Shown one piece after another: positions 48,731-61,945 of a DNA stretch of 64,000 nucleotides. The DNA is from Fratercula arctica. Its lineage: Eukaryota; Chordata; Aves; Charadriiformes; Alcidae. Position numbers and translations under genes: made by a program. The notes beneath the pieces are model-generated. The model saw only the letters and a list, made by a program, of their open reading frames with translations. It made no database searches and was not told the DNA's origin. The first letter of the stretch is position 1, and each line of letters opens with the position of its first letter. The stretch spans positions 5,253,504 to 5,317,503 of the forward strand of contig CANTUZ010000001.1 in NCBI GenBank assembly GCA_947846985.1, written 5' to 3'.

Positions 48731-51496
48731 CAGGTCACTGCTGCACTTGCGCTTATTCCTGGGCAAATCTTGCTGTTTAATGGAGAAATTCTACTGCAGT
48801 GGATTACTACCTGTCTTTAAATATACTACAGCAGTTGTAAATAAGCAGCTTACCAACCATTCTACGTAGTATCAGTGACTCACGTGGCATTGTTTAATGG
48901 CCTCTGTCTCAAAACACAGTGAACCCATTTATGGTCCCTGAATTGCTATGTACACGTACCTAATGGAGAGGTTTGCTCTTATTTTAATACTAGTCCTCTT
49001 CTGCAAAAGACACGGCATGTCAGAGAAGTGAGACAGCTGCCTACACAGCCAGAGACACTGCGATTGTCTAAGGACTTTAATAAAAGTGGCAGCAATAAGA
49101 GAGAAGTAAAACATAGTCTCCGTTTCTCATGCAAGCCTTGTTTGATAAAAATCTGTTGTCATTCAGTAAGCATACAAGTTACGAAGAAGACATGCTGAGC
49201 ATGCAGAGACTGGGCAGACTTATCTGGGGAGCAAAAGGGGCTGCAGACCTCCGATAGCATTGTCTGGTTCACTTTTCATAAGGGGGGACGTGTCCTGCCC
49301 CTCTCTTTCCTCTGCAGTCATGTAACTCTGATTTGATGAACTGTCCTCTTCAAGATACCCATTTTTGGAGGGAAGCGTTCGCTCAAAATTTTCCCTGCAA
49401 ACCCTGATTTCCATGGAGCTGTTTATCTAGCACGACCTCACCTTGGTGGGGATTGTTGGGCCACGCAAAGTTTGGTACTCATATGGCTGAAAGTTTACTC
49501 ATTGTGCAAAGATAAGATACTGATCATTCTTTTTTGAGAACAAACAGTTGCCGAGTATTGATGCATGAAAAATATTAATGTCCACCCCACTTTACGTCAC
49601 GTACTAAAATACATCTTTTTATAAACCAGCCTCAGCTTCCTAAAACTCTCTGGATGGCTGGCTGTCAGCCTGCTGGCCTAGAGTTAACAAGAAGCATTAA
49701 GAAAAAAGAGCCACCAAAGCCACATCTGAAGTGAAGAGTGCACACCACACTGTGAACTGGAGGAATGGCAACATCTGGAATTGTGTTATGACAAAGGACC
49801 ATCCTAAAGCCAACTCATGCAGATGTGTTTGGCTCCAAGGAAGCTTACAATGCTCATCCTTAACCTAAAGAAATGCAGCATGCTCCAGAAAGCAAAATGG
49901 AGTTAAAATATGTATTTGATTTAGTATGAAGTGGGGGTAGGAAGAAGAATGTGAAACTTTCCTTTGGCTTATTAAATTCTCCTTTTTAAAGTTGTTTCTG
50001 TTCAAATGAGAGACTTGCCAGTTTAGCTAAGCCAATAACTTCAGAGCCAAATGTGTTCGGTTCCAGTGCCATCAAGAAGGATAGATTGTAGAGCTGCTGC
50101 TCATTTATGTGTTTGTTCTGATGAAATACAGACATTTATCTTTGTGGAGCTAGTAAAACAATTGCATCATTTTCCCCTGCAAATTGAATCAATGCACCCA
50201 GCGGCTGCTGAGCTAGGAGCAGAGCTGAAAGCTGTATCTTCTGCTATGCAGCCGCTCTGATGGTAGGATCCACTTTGCATTCATCTGCAGTGCCTTCACC
50301 TTCCCTGTCCATTCTCAAGCGTCTTTTAGAAAACCTTCACATACAACACAAAAAAAAAAAACAAAAAACAAAAAAACCCCCCTGAGCTTGGGTTTGTTGT
50401 TTTTTTTTTCTCCACAAACCCCCCACTTTTGAGCCTGAGGGCCTTAATACTGGTGAACTTTTGTCCAAGTACAAATTGCTGGGGAGGCTACCATGCCCCC
50501 ATGCAAAATACAAGTCCCACCTGGAATTCCTCCCAATGCTCACAGATATTTGCCTCTGGGATTTTCGCTCAGGTCATCTCTCCTTACAGGGCATCAAACA
50601 CTGCTCCATTCTCTTGTCAGACCCCCCACAGAGCAAACCATTTGGTAAAAAATCATAGCCGTTTATTCAAACAAAGAAGACAAGGACACTTCCTTTGAGA
50701 GCTCGTGCCCCCTGGGCAAGTCTAAATGTCTGGAATCGCCTATCAAAGTGTAATCACTACCATAAACAAAAAAGACTGCTCCAGATAGCACAGCTTTGTG
50801 TAGGGAAGGAAGCAAGTGCTATGATACATATGGTGGGACTGCCAAAAAGCTGCGTAGAAATACCACAAATGTTAATTATAAATAGGTTCTTACCAATATT
50901 CCCATGATACGATTATTAACTATTACTTATATCGCTAGTGTTCTTGGGGTGCCTAGGTAAGACCTTCCAGGTGGATTTTAGTCACCTGGGTGTTATCCTG
51001 CTTGGTTTCCATCTGCCACCCCAGAGGGTGGTGGGTGTCTTACAGATCCTATGTCATAGCTATCATTCCAAGGTGGAAAGCTCAGATACTGCTGGACTTC
51101 TACAAAGGCAGGAGATACCCAGGTTTATGCACCTGAATGCCTCCTAGTACATCTGCAAAAACAAGAGATCCCTTCCAGCGAGGAACCCTGCCACTGGCAA
51201 ATTATTGGTCAAGAGGTAAGAGATGAACACAGGCAGGGAGAAGGGTGTCCACGAGAAAATGGTGAAGTTCTAGCACAGTGCTCCTATCACAGCTGGACGA
51301 TGGTTGGGGCTTCTTTAGCATCCATTGAAGGATGGCTTCAAAAGGTGTCTCAGGTAGGACCGTGATGCAGCTAGACTTGTATTATGGGGCAAAGTCTCCC
51401 ATAAGCATCACTGTCAGCAGTGGAAGAAAGTATGGAGGTGCCTGCTGCACTGCTGTGAGAGCGTTCACAAATTAGGCAGAACACATTGTAAATGCC

Positions 51497-51577
51497 TTTT
51501 TTTTTTTTTTTTTTTTTTAAATGTAAGTCTTTCAACTTCTATTTGTACAACTCTGGGGGGAAAAAAAAAAAAAAAAA
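51497..51577. repeat. T22 tract facing an A17 tract
   Basis: T22 at 51497-51518 and A17 at 51561-51577 are separated by 42 bases, so the transcript of either strand could fold back on itself. Each tract is a plain homopolymer. Confidence 0.9.
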
Positions 51578-52262
51578 GTCCTGCAAAGAAACAACAGCAA
51601 AGTGTCTAACTACAAAAGTAAACAGCGCTCTAAAAAAGACCTTGGAAATGCACTTATTTATGCTATAATAGATGATTTTAAAAATCTCCAGCTGGATTAG
51701 GTAGCTGTCCTCTTTCCACAATTTGTCTCATTCCTGAAATGTTTTTGTTTTGTAAATCTGTAGTTCCTGATTTTATTTATGCACGTTCCAGTCGTGCCTA
51801 GAGATTCTAAACAGCATTATTGGTGCCTACCATATGAACCTAGATAAATGACAGTTTTTTCCCTGAAGGCGAACAGAAATAGGGAAAAGGTGCATCTGTG
51901 GTACAGAACACAGCAGAAAGGAAAAAGCTGTCACGAGGAAGGATCCAAAGGAAAGCCAAGATTTGCAAAAGTGTTTGGTTGTTTATAGGGCCTCAGGGTT
52001 CAGCTGCTCCAGCTGAGATGCTTCCAAAGGGGGTTGATAATGCAAAGCATTCATTGCCATAAAACAGGATTCGAGCCTGCCTCAAGTTAGTCCCTTATAA
52101 CACCAGGAACTGAAGATCTTTCTTACATTCTAAAGTAACCTCACTTTAGACTTCCACAAATTAATCTTCATCCAGTGCTAATGGTGCCCAGTCCTGGCTC
52201 TTAAAACTGCACACATAAATAGTTCAGTCATGTTGCCTTCAGGTTTTTCTAGTTATTATGAG

Positions 52263-52305
52263 AAAAAAACAAAAACAAAAACAAAAACCCCAAAAAAACC
52301 CAAAC
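52263..52305. repeat. (AAAAAC)n A-rich tract
   Basis: Three to four AAAAAC units followed by AAAACCCC/AAAAAAACCC interruptions, similar in style to the 31.6 kb tract. Confidence 0.85.
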
Positions 52306-52882
52306 ACTGAAATAAAGTGAAAATATGCTTTGAAAGGGGCAACATTTGTGGGGAGAAATTTATCTTTTATTAGTCCAACAGATAAACTTGGAGAAAATGA
52401 ATGAGCTCAGGAACATGCTCAGGCTTGAAGCAGAAGCAGCAAAATTCAAGCTAAATCAAAACTGAGAATAATTGCTCCAAAGTTGTCATTCTACAATACT
52501 TCGTCTTTGGCAAAAGAGTTGGCGTAAGACTTTGTGCTCCCAGGCACTTGGTCCTGCTGGATCCCTGCTACTCTCCATCCATTGAGTTGGGCCAATATCA
52601 CCATCTGCACGACTGTGATTTAAAGTGCATTAAATGATGTCAATTTAAAAGTGTTTTTTCTTTTGCTTTTAATCTGAATTATTTGAGTGACTGTATACAC
52701 AACCTGGCCTATAAACAGCATAACAAATCGGGGCTGTGGACTCTGCAGAAGAAACGGGAAGATGGGCATAAGAATTTCTTAAGTGGCTTTAGTGCCAAAG
52801 GCAACATGCTGGGTTATTACACACTTGAGTTTAATTAATCTGTGTTACTCAATTAGAAAGTTCGAGAGAAAAAAGATTGCTA

Positions 52883-53323
52883 ATGTCTTTTGAGCAGAGG
52901 GAGCTGCTGGCCAAAAGGGAGATGATTTGCCTGGCTAGAAGAGAAACAGGGATTCATTTAGCTATCCAAGGCACTAGTCTGAGGATTGTATTGCACTTCA
53001 TTGAAAATATTCATACTGTTCACCTGTGTCCTGTATTGGAACACCCTTCAGAAGATAGTTCCAGGTCATTCACCAGTGCATCAGCAGGGCTTCGCTGCTC
53101 ACTTCTACATATGGGCAACAGCATGAAACCCGCGCTGTCTGACAAACAGCCCATATATCAGAATTTACCTGGCTACTCTGCTGCTGCTTTTTCTCCCCCT
53201 GTAGAACGCCACAGGCTACAGACAGATGAAAGAGGAAATATTATAGCCTTTCAAAAGACCAGTGTAACTCTTAAGGGGAAATTATCCTTTGATTGTACAA
53301 CAGAGATTCCTGAACACAGCTGA
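52883..53323 (+). other. Unassigned 146-codon open frame, probably fortuitous
   Basis: The first true ATG of the open stretch is at 52883 and the stop TGA is at 53321-53323. The translation shows no domain, membrane segment or repeat that I recognise, and its composition is mixed and soluble-looking. No splice signals or poly(A) signal are tied to it, apart from an AATAAA at about 53355. A single-exon lineage-specific gene cannot be excluded, but there is no positive support. Confidence 0.12.
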
Positions 53324-56300
53324 TATTAGGAAACACCCATGTAACACTACCTTCAATAAAGGGGCACAACAAAACATAAGTGTTTCTCAAGTCAAATGAA
53401 TGAAACCTGGCAGCTTTGCACGGCTGCTTGGCAAGGAATATGAGTGCTCTAAAGTGGCTGGTTAAATGCTAGAATTATAATGGGAACTGGAAATGGAAAA
53501 GTCTGGAAACCTTCTAACTTTGGAGGTGGAGAGCTATTTTCTGTTTCTCCTGGCCGGTGTATAATGAGACACTATGGCTGCTCTCCGTTGCTGTTCTTTT
53601 GCATAAATACATGCCAGAAATAGGAGCAGACAGCTGCAGAAAAATCCATCAAGGGCTCTTAAACACAAAGATACCACCTCTGGCACGAGTAGTCCCAGAA
53701 TAGCAGATTGCTGGGAGCTCTGGGAGGCGGTCCAGGGGAATTGCACCGCGTGTCCATCCCGCTCCCGCATCTCCGTACGACCCAGACTGGGTACCGCGCT
53801 GGCAGCTTCTGCCCTTCCCCACGACGGTTTTTTGTATGCTCTGGTGTTAAATGAGCATTTTGTAATGTTGCATTCACTAGGCACGTTTTGAAACAGATGT
53901 TTTACGAAGATGCCTGCATGAATGCTTTGGACCCATTAAAGTGGCTTTCAGGAAAAGGCACCTCCACATTCAGTGAAATCTACCCTTTGCAAGAGCTTAC
54001 AGGCTGTTGTCTCTGTAGCACCCTAAATCCCCATCGAACATGGTTATATAGCCTGAGGCTGGATCTCACTGAACAAAAAAGATCCTAAAATATTGTCTTT
54101 TAAAGTGCAAAGGTATTTAGGTGCCAGGAAGAGAAAGCTCTTTCAGGTTTACAAGTTACCCATCTGCTTTGCTGTGAGGATTCAGGGCTCAGTTCTCATC
54201 TCAAACCCCACATTTAACCAAGCATTTAGCCAAGTCCCTGTAATCTGTTCAGAAAAGAAAAGAAAATAAAGCAGATCTAGCTTATTTAGACAACAGAACA
54301 CTGTTTTCTTTCCTTGTTCTTCCACATGTGAGGAAAAGCCTGAGAAGAATTTGCTCTCCAACCTGGGAGTGAAAAACTCCGCCTTAGAGCAGAGGCCAAC
54401 CTCAGAAAGTTTCGCTTGATGCAATGGTCTTTTCAGAAACTTTATCAGCAGGAAAAAGTAAAGAATTATAAAGAAGAATCATCTGTAACCTGAAATGTAA
54501 CAGTGGGCCCCGACAGAAAAATATGGCTTATATATTTGCACATGCACATACACACATGTATGTAATAACGAGCCAAAGTTATTCAGAAAATAAAAAGATC
54601 AACACATAAAGATGAAAAAGACCTTTAGAATAAAATAGTGGGGGAAAAAAAAGAGAAATATTTAACAAGCCATCATCTAACCATCATCTTTTAAAACTTT
54701 CATCATGTACCTTTCATCGTGGACCTGGTCAGGTCAGCGGTCCCAAAAGACAGAGTTTTGGGAAGTTCGTAACCCGACAGGAGGACTATTGGTGTTAGGG
54801 ACCCCAGTCCTGCTGGGTTTAGGCTGGATTTGGGACACTCAAGAGCTGTAAGCTCTTTTAATGCCCAACCGCAGGTGTCAGTGCCTAAAAGCTCTGACCA
54901 TTTATTATTTTTTAGAAACTTGCGTGACCCTTTTGTCAAACTCAGTGACGCTTTCAAAGTTGAATAGAGTCAGAACAACAGGCTTTTAGAGTCCATAAAG
55001 TGGCTGCCATATGGGAAAAGTTAAAAAAGAAACAGGCACACATATAAGACAGCATGAGAAATGACGGCTTTGCTTGGCCTGGGCAGTGCTTGTCCTCTCC
55101 TCGAAGGATTTCCAGCTCCCCCAGCAATCAATCCAAGCACTAAATTTGCCGCGTCTTGCCTTTTAAAGAAAATCTACCAATAAATCCCTGTAAGAGTTTG
55201 TGTAACCCAGATCAGTCAGTTATTTCTCTCTCTCTCAGCATTCACAGCTTAACCAGCTGGCTCTCGCGCTGCCTGGGCACGGACCGTGTTAGGCACCGGC
55301 GGCCGATGGAGACAGCCCGCAAGTTGCTTTCGTGTTGCATTTCTAGGTGGCAGACGCACTGCAAAAGCTCCCAGAATATACTTTTTGTGTAAGAACAAAT
55401 AAGCAGGAAAGCCCCAAAGTAATTTGTTTTCTTTTACGCTAAACAGGAAGATGTATGGGAAGAGGAACACTGCTTATTAATCCCAACCAAACACTCAACT
55501 CCAGCTGAGCAAACTCTGCCATTTGGTGGACTGAATTTCTTAATCAGGAAAACATATGGGGAGGCAGTTTTCAGCAACTGAGACAGGAGCATTTGCAAAT
55601 GTTTTCCAATTGGTGCAGACCAGAAAGACAGCACAGTTTGCATAAAAAAAACCAGGAAATCTTTTTACTTTTTTTTTCCTTGCAGGAGCAAATTAATGAT
55701 AAGGGAATTCAACAGCTTCCCTGTAGTGTCGTGAGAGCAGCAGAACTGGTAAAGATGGCTCAATCACAAAAATAAGAAAGTTGTATACAAGCCGAAAATC
55801 AAATGAAGCAAAACTAACCCATGCTTCTGTTCTGCTCATCCACCCCCCCCAGGAATGTACGTCAAGAAAACAGCTCAAAATCTGGAATCTATCACCAGGG
55901 AAAAGAGGCACAAAACAACTCAAAGTAGCCCAAATACTGGCAAAACCAAAGCTCTGCAAGGAAACTTGATGCATTATGCCCGCAGGTTTATCTAGCCAGT
56001 AGAATCTTTCTTCCCTATGGAATCAGAACCAAATGTCCAAACATAATGATTGTGGCCACTGTGCTGATGAAGACACAATCTCTCAGAAACTTCAAGAACT
56101 AGTCTCCTGAATATTTCTGATCATGTATGGGACCAGCACTAAGGCCGTCAACTCCTGCCTGGGATCAAAGAGGTTACGAGGGGATGGAGCAGATGCTGTG
56201 GTGCAGGTGCATTCTGGTAGAACAATTCCTCTGTGCTCTGTGTAGCTTAAAACACATCGTAAGTGCCCCAGAACTTAAAGCCAGAGAAACAGGTAAACCC

Positions 56301-59160
56301 TGACGGTCAATAAATATATGCAGAACCAATCTACCTAAGTTAGGTAGCAAGGGACAATCAACATAGTTCTGTGGTACATTAGACTGGTTCAGTATATTTA
56401 AATAAATTACATAGCTGGGATTTAAAGTAGGCAGAGGGTGAGAAATTAACTCTGAAATTTCAGCGTGATTTGGTCAACAGCTTTTCTTGTTGTTACCTAT
56501 CAATATTCATCATTCCACCAAATTGTGCATATAAAAAGAAAATCATGTGCAAAGCCTTGATTTAAAGAGAAGAGGCACAGGTGTAAGGCTGCTTGTAAAA
56601 GATACATGGAAACTGAGGGTTAGCACCCCAAGAGGTTTCTGTAGTGAAGGGACGTGTGTCATTAATCCACTCACAACCAGCAAGCCCTGGGGATGAAACT
56701 GCGTGACTAACAGGAGTATGTCCTTGACCAGGCAATGGTACAGGTAGGTGTCTAGAATCTGCAGAGGGGCCCTGACTCTTGGGTTTATATATAATAAAAC
56801 TCTATATGCAGCGTTAATTACAATCCAAAGTACAGATTGTAATTAATTCATAAACTGCTCTGTAAAAGCAGCTGAATTGCTCTTTTTTCACCCCATCAAG
56901 GGAAGTTGTGTGATCTGGCCTTCCCACAACGATCTCATTCTCTTTAGACGCTTGCTTACCGGTAGAAAAACATATTATTCTGTAAGCAAGCCCCGTCCTG
57001 CCTTCCTTTCACAACAGTGTAGCATCAAGAGTAACCCCCCGCCGAGAAGAAATGGCCTGACCCCACTGTGAAAGAGAGATGAGTGAGGCCAGATGGATAC
57101 CCAACACCACGCTGAGCACCAAGGGCCGGAGGGAGCAAGAGCACCAGAAGAAAGAGGGCTTTGCTGCTCTCACCATGAAGCAACTGCAGGGAATTTTTCA
57201 CCTTCTCAATGCGCTGCACCAACATCTGTTTGTCACTGATATTAATACAGGAGCTTTGCAGTCATGACTGAATTAGATGGCCCCGTCAGGAGTCAGTGTG
57301 AAAGCAGCCAGAAGCAGTAGCTGGCACTGCAAGGTGAGGAGGAGGGGGACAGCGAGCGTCAGAAACGTCCCTAAACATCATCCAGATAAATGATCTTGAA
57401 CAAAGCGGGAGCTGTCTTTGACAAGGGTTACAAAAACAGGACCACAGACCCTGGGAAGAGACCTCCTGGCGAGTTCAGATGTTGGGGGGAAAAAAAGCAC
57501 AATGACAAATTTGCTACCTGCCAACATGTCACTCCAGCTTGTAAAATCACAGCCCAGGTGTCATCCAGCAGTGAAGATATGTTTTGCTTTCATTTGCTAC
57601 AGGAACTCACACCACCCTCCTTAGAGGGGCTTTTCGACAATTTTAAAACATAGGTTTTAAAGGACATTATCCATCTCGATTTAGTCTTACTGCTCAGAAG
57701 ACTACAAGTTTTGTGGGTTTGTATGAGATTCATCTCATCTATCTTTAGACATCTACAAAGTACATCTCCATGTTTGAGCTGGTCCTTTGATATTCACTTT
57801 AGAGCAAAGGCAGGTGCTTCTGGGGCATAATTCATCCCATCCCAAGGTAGACATCTAAAAGAGGTCAGAGAAATCACACCTGAAAAGTATCTATTTTGCC
57901 CTCTATTGACTGCAGGAGTTTAGTTGAGGAGCTCACATGCAGAAAACTGCTCTGAAACATCTGAAGCTGAAGGAGGCAAATCCCACCCTGGAATTAATCT
58001 CTCCCAAGAGCTTCCAAAGCTCTTCACTGAAACTCTTTGAGGCTGGGAATTATTTAGCCTGCAAAGCTTTGGGGGGGGGTGTCTCTTACTGCGGGCTTGA
58101 AAAGTTATTGACATATTGGAAACTCAGCTTCAGTGAAAGCCTTTGCACACTGTAGTGATACCACCTGGTGGGAGTTTCACAAGATTCCTCCTTAAAGGAA
58201 AAAAGAACAAGAACTGTTGCTTGTCGCTAAACATGGTCCCATTCTCCAATATGCAAAATCCCACAGCTAATGAGTCTGATTCTCACCTGAATTACCCTAA
58301 TGCAATGAGAAGTGGTACCACCAAAAGCTACACAATTATATTGCTCTAAACCTGAGGGAGTGTAAGCCCAGAATCAGGCCTATTCCATTCCACATTGATT
58401 TTTAAGTTTTCCCTGTGTTCGGCTCTCAAAATGATTCAAATATTGACGGCATGCAGGCGCAAAGTCCTATAAAATGTCATCTTGGATGTTCTTTTAATTC
58501 TGCTAATTGTGACTTGGTACCCTCTGCCTCTCATTTGTACATTTAAAACGTATTCAGTTCCCCTCCAGTGAAATTCTCTTGCCAAAGGAGATTCACTTGA
58601 AAGATTCAATCATTGTTGTTATCTTGGACTCACAGCCTTATCTCAGGAAAAGATAAATAAAATTGTTTAGATAATGCAGAGAGAGAATTTAATAAAAACT
58701 ATAGTGAATGCAAATGTTTAAAAATTTTTAATGCTTCTAATAAAAATCCTTTGTCTTGCTTGTTTGAAGGATTTTTGTCCTTTTAGCAGGCTTGAAATTT
58801 TTGGCCTAAGAACATAGGTCTATTAAGCATTTCAAAAGGTAAAAAATCTGAAACTGTTTATAAGAGTTCTCAAAAGTAGTATCTCAGAATATTACTGGGT
58901 GTTTTTTTTTTTTTTTTACATGTAACAGCTGCATTGCCTGCAATTTGTAATCCATAACATTGTCATCACCATTTCCTTGCTCTTCCATGATACAAGTCAG
59001 TAAGAGCATTTCCAAGCTCTCTGGTTCTGCATTTCAGCCCTTGCATCAGAGTTTCTTTGTCTATGATGGGCAATCAGAGGAGCAACCCTGAGCACAGCCT
59101 CAGCCTTCCCGATGTGTGGCTACATCACGATGGTGAGTGGCTTTCTTGTAGGAAGCTCAA
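53324..59160. other. Noncoding stretch with two CpG-bearing patches and a hairpin
   Basis: No gene recognised. Local CpG clusters lie near 53.75-53.83 and 55.26-55.34 kb. A 12-bp perfect stem sits at 56.81 kb, a G9 run near 58.07 kb, and a T16 tract at 58902-58917. At 58.35-58.38 kb, GTGTAAGCCCAGAATCAGGC resembles old CR1-type sequence. The 116-codon minus-strand frame at 53534-53884 overlaps the first CpG patch and has no recognisable domain. Confidence 0.5.
56814..56846. other. Perfect 12-bp inverted repeat, 9-base loop
   Basis: TTAATTACAATC at 56814-56825 is the exact reverse complement of GATTGTAATTAA at 56835-56846, around a nine-base loop. Each arm contains a TAATTA homeodomain-type core. 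It may be a hairpin in RNA or a paired protein-binding site; nothing else supports a function. Confidence 0.6.
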
Positions 59161-59610
59161 AGAATCACAGAAACATAGAATCATTCTGGTTGGAAGAAAC
59201 CTTTAAGATCATCAAGTCCAGATGTTAACCCAGCACTGCCAAGTTACCACTAACCCATGTCCCTCAGCACCGCGTCTACACATCTTTTAAATAACTCCAG
59301 GGATGGTGACTCGACCACTTCCCTGTGCAGCCCTCTCCAATGCTTGACAACCCTTTCAGTGAAGAAATTTTTCCTAATATCCATCCTAAACCTCCCCTGG
59401 AGCAACTTGAGGCCATTTCCTCTTGTCCTATCACTTGTTACTTGAAAGAAGAGACCAACCCCCACCTCTCTACCCCCTCCTTTCAGGGAGCTGTAGAGAG
59501 TGAGAAGGTCTCACCTCAGCCTCCTTTTCTCCAGGCTGAACACCCCCAGCTCCCTCAGCTGCTCCTCATAAGACTTGGTGCTCCAGACCCCTCACCATAT
59601 TCATTGCCCA
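59161..59610 (-). mobile_element. CR1 LINE, 5'-truncated 3' end (minus)
   Basis: The reverse complement encodes [20 protein letters not shown], then [18 protein letters not shown] and [14 protein letters not shown], the CR1 ORF2 C terminus. It ends in a partly decayed octamer tail at 59161-59185. The upstream part (revcomp of 59465-59610) covers the LRELG..SLEKRR region in another frame. It is the same subfamily as the 15.7 kb copy, and one half of an inverted pair with the CR1 at 61.5 kb. Confidence 0.95.
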
Positions 59611-61531
59611 CCCAAAGAAGGTGGATGGGGGAAATAATATTTTCAAGAATATTAAAAATTACCAGCTTCTAACCCTCCAGAGCACTAAATATAGCACAGA
59701 GAAGCCAAATATTTAACAACTTTGACTCAAAACTGACTGAGCTCTGGGAAAGACACCTGTTGATTTAACACTGCTTATAGATGAAGCATTATCCAAGAAT
59801 GCCATTTCTCTCGTTAGAAGATGTTTACATATAATTAGGTGACTGTATTTTTTATTGTGTGTTAATTCGCCCTGTTCTTGTCATTAGGATTTTTGTTTAC
59901 AATAGCCGTGAACACTTCAATAATTAAAAAAATGTTGAATATAAGTTTATTAGAATTCTCTTCCTTAAGCAAAACTAAACCAAAACCAACAAATTCCAAA
60001 GTCATTAATTACTCATGCTGTTCTTCGTGAGAGGCGTTTCCAAATGCAATGTCTCTAACAACTTTGTTCTACTGTTTTGACTTACGTTCACAGATTCTGT
60101 GGGGTCTATATGAAGCAGAAGGATTAATTGCGTACAGATGTTTTCCTATTTTTGCTTGCCACCGGTTTTTATTATTCTTTTGTGTTGTTTTTTTTTAAAA
60201 AAAAAAACAAAACACAAAGCCAATAAACTGAATTTACATTATACTAAGAAAGTTAAACGCAACCTGTAAGAAGTAATTACAGGCACAAAACATATGGAAA
60301 TGCCATCTCTTGTTTTGGTTATATTTGCACATAATGTATGCAGAACAAGTCATGATTAGCAGACAGGAAGCACGCTCTGTGATTATGCAGGATTTGGTAA
60401 TTGAATCCACCAAGGATAATGATGCTGACCTTCCCATTTGAAAATAAACTAAGCATTCAAGTTTTAAGTAGTTTGCGTTAATTCAAATTGCATAGACATG
60501 TCTGCCCAGAGCTGCTGCTGGGAGGACACGGGACAGGTAAATAATGATTACATTAGAGTGTTTTATTAACGTCAGCTAAAGTAATACTGTTTACAACAAT
60601 GGTGTTTGGACGATATAAAACTGAAATTTGAATATCTGCGAGCCATCATTTTCACTGAGGTACACACGCTCATGCCGTATCAACCACAGGGAGAGGATAC
60701 CTAACAGAGTCTACGATTACAGAATCTAGCACTTGCAAACCCCCACAGATGAAACCAGTAGCTAGTTAATCCATGAGAGATCTGGCTTCTTTCCCCAACT
60801 ATTATCCTTCCATCTTTCAAGGAAGAAAGGGTTCCAAAAGATTGGAAGTGCAATGGAATTTGGATAAATAAATGCAATATTTAGCATAGTTTGAAATATC
60901 TCCCAAACCACGGGTTATTGAGGATATTTTTATTTCCATTTGAGGTGGTTCTCTTTCGCAGAGTTATTAACTTGGTTCTACTGCTGTGGTTCAAGAACAG
61001 GGGCTATTTGTCATGCAGAAACAGACCACTGGTGTGTTACATCTGATATCTTACCTCCACTGCAAGGTGACCCAGTTCTCTGTTAGACCAGTGAACCCAT
61101 GCTCAAGTCCATCTGTGATGCTCTTTCCTAGACCTTGAAGGCAAAGTTGCCTCAATCCAAAGCCTGCAGCATAATTTTACTTACTGTGCCACCAAGTCTA
61201 TGTTTCCCAGTCTGCAGTGTGACAAATTTATCAGGGAACAGAGGAAAAAAGCAAGGACCAGTGGCTTAGAGAAAGCTGTATGGCCCCTCATTCCCAGGGT
61301 CACAGCAAAAACGTGTTGCCGATTGGGAGCAAAGTAATGGCCAGAGCCTCATAGTTCTTGTCTCTGCTAGGGCTACAGTCTGTCTGGAGTAATTTGTTTT
61401 TCCTTCTGGTGGAAAAAAAAAAAAAAAAAAAAAAGAAAAGAGTAAGGATTTTTAATTTCTCCTAGATTTCTGATGTGTTTCAGCCCGTCAGATGTGGGAT
61501 CCAGTCGCTTGCATCAGGTCTCGAAATTACT
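59611..61531. other. Noncoding spacer between inverted CR1 copies
   Basis: No gene recognised. It contains a T9A11 tract near 60.19 kb and an A22 tract at 61413-61434. The AT-rich interval 60.53-60.66 kb reads as ordinary unique sequence. Confidence 0.5.
61413..61434. repeat. A22 homopolymer tract
   Basis: An uninterrupted run of 22 A about 100 bases before the CR1 at 61532. CR1 does not use poly(A), so the two are unrelated. Confidence 0.95.
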
Positions 61532-61945
61532 GACGTATGAGGAGAGGCTGAGGGAGCTGGAGTTGTTCAGCCTGGAGAAAAGGAGTCTGAGAGGAGACCT
61601 CCTTGCTCTCTACAGCCCCCTGGAAGGAGGGTGTAGCCAGGGGGGGTCGGTCTCTTCTCCCAAGTAATAGGCAATAGAACAAGACGAAATGGCTTCAAGT
61701 TGTACCAGGGGAGGTTTAGACTGGATATTAAGAAAAATTTTTACACCAAAATGTTTATTAAGCATTGGAACGGGCTGCCCAGGAAAATGGTGGAATCACC
61801 ATCCCTGGAGGTATTTAAAAGACAGGTAGACATAGCGCTTAGAGATATAGTTTAGATTAGTGATGGTTTTGTCAGAGTTAGGTTGGTGGTTGGACTCAAT
61901 GATCTGAAAGGTCTCTTCCAACCCAGGTGATTCCATGATTCCATG
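61532..61945 (+). mobile_element. CR1 LINE, 5'-truncated 3' end
   Basis: The plus strand encodes [20 protein letters not shown], then [17 protein letters not shown] and a stop. The downstream frame then reads [33 protein letters not shown] and ALRDIV. There is thus a frame change near 61.66 kb, as in the 20.2 kb copy. The 3' UTR and an ATTCCATGATTCCATG tail end at 61945. Degenerate and inactive. Confidence 0.95.

Larger units (their letters stand above)
48731..52882. other. Noncoding stretch with A/T homopolymers
   Basis: No gene recognised. Contents are an A-rich tract at 50348-50377, a T22/A17 pair at 51.5 kb and an AAAAAC tract at 52.26 kb. The start of this interval may still contain ERV internal sequence that I cannot identify. 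Confidence 0.5.

Noticed and set aside
52883..53323. Open frame of 146 codons as a real gene
   Set aside because: No domain, splice or promoter signal. Part of the longer open stretch depends on a non-ATG start. Kept only as an unassigned frame.
61413..61945. A22 tract as part of the following CR1
   Set aside because: CR1 ends in octamer repeats and has no poly(A). The tract is on the 5' side and about 100 bases away.
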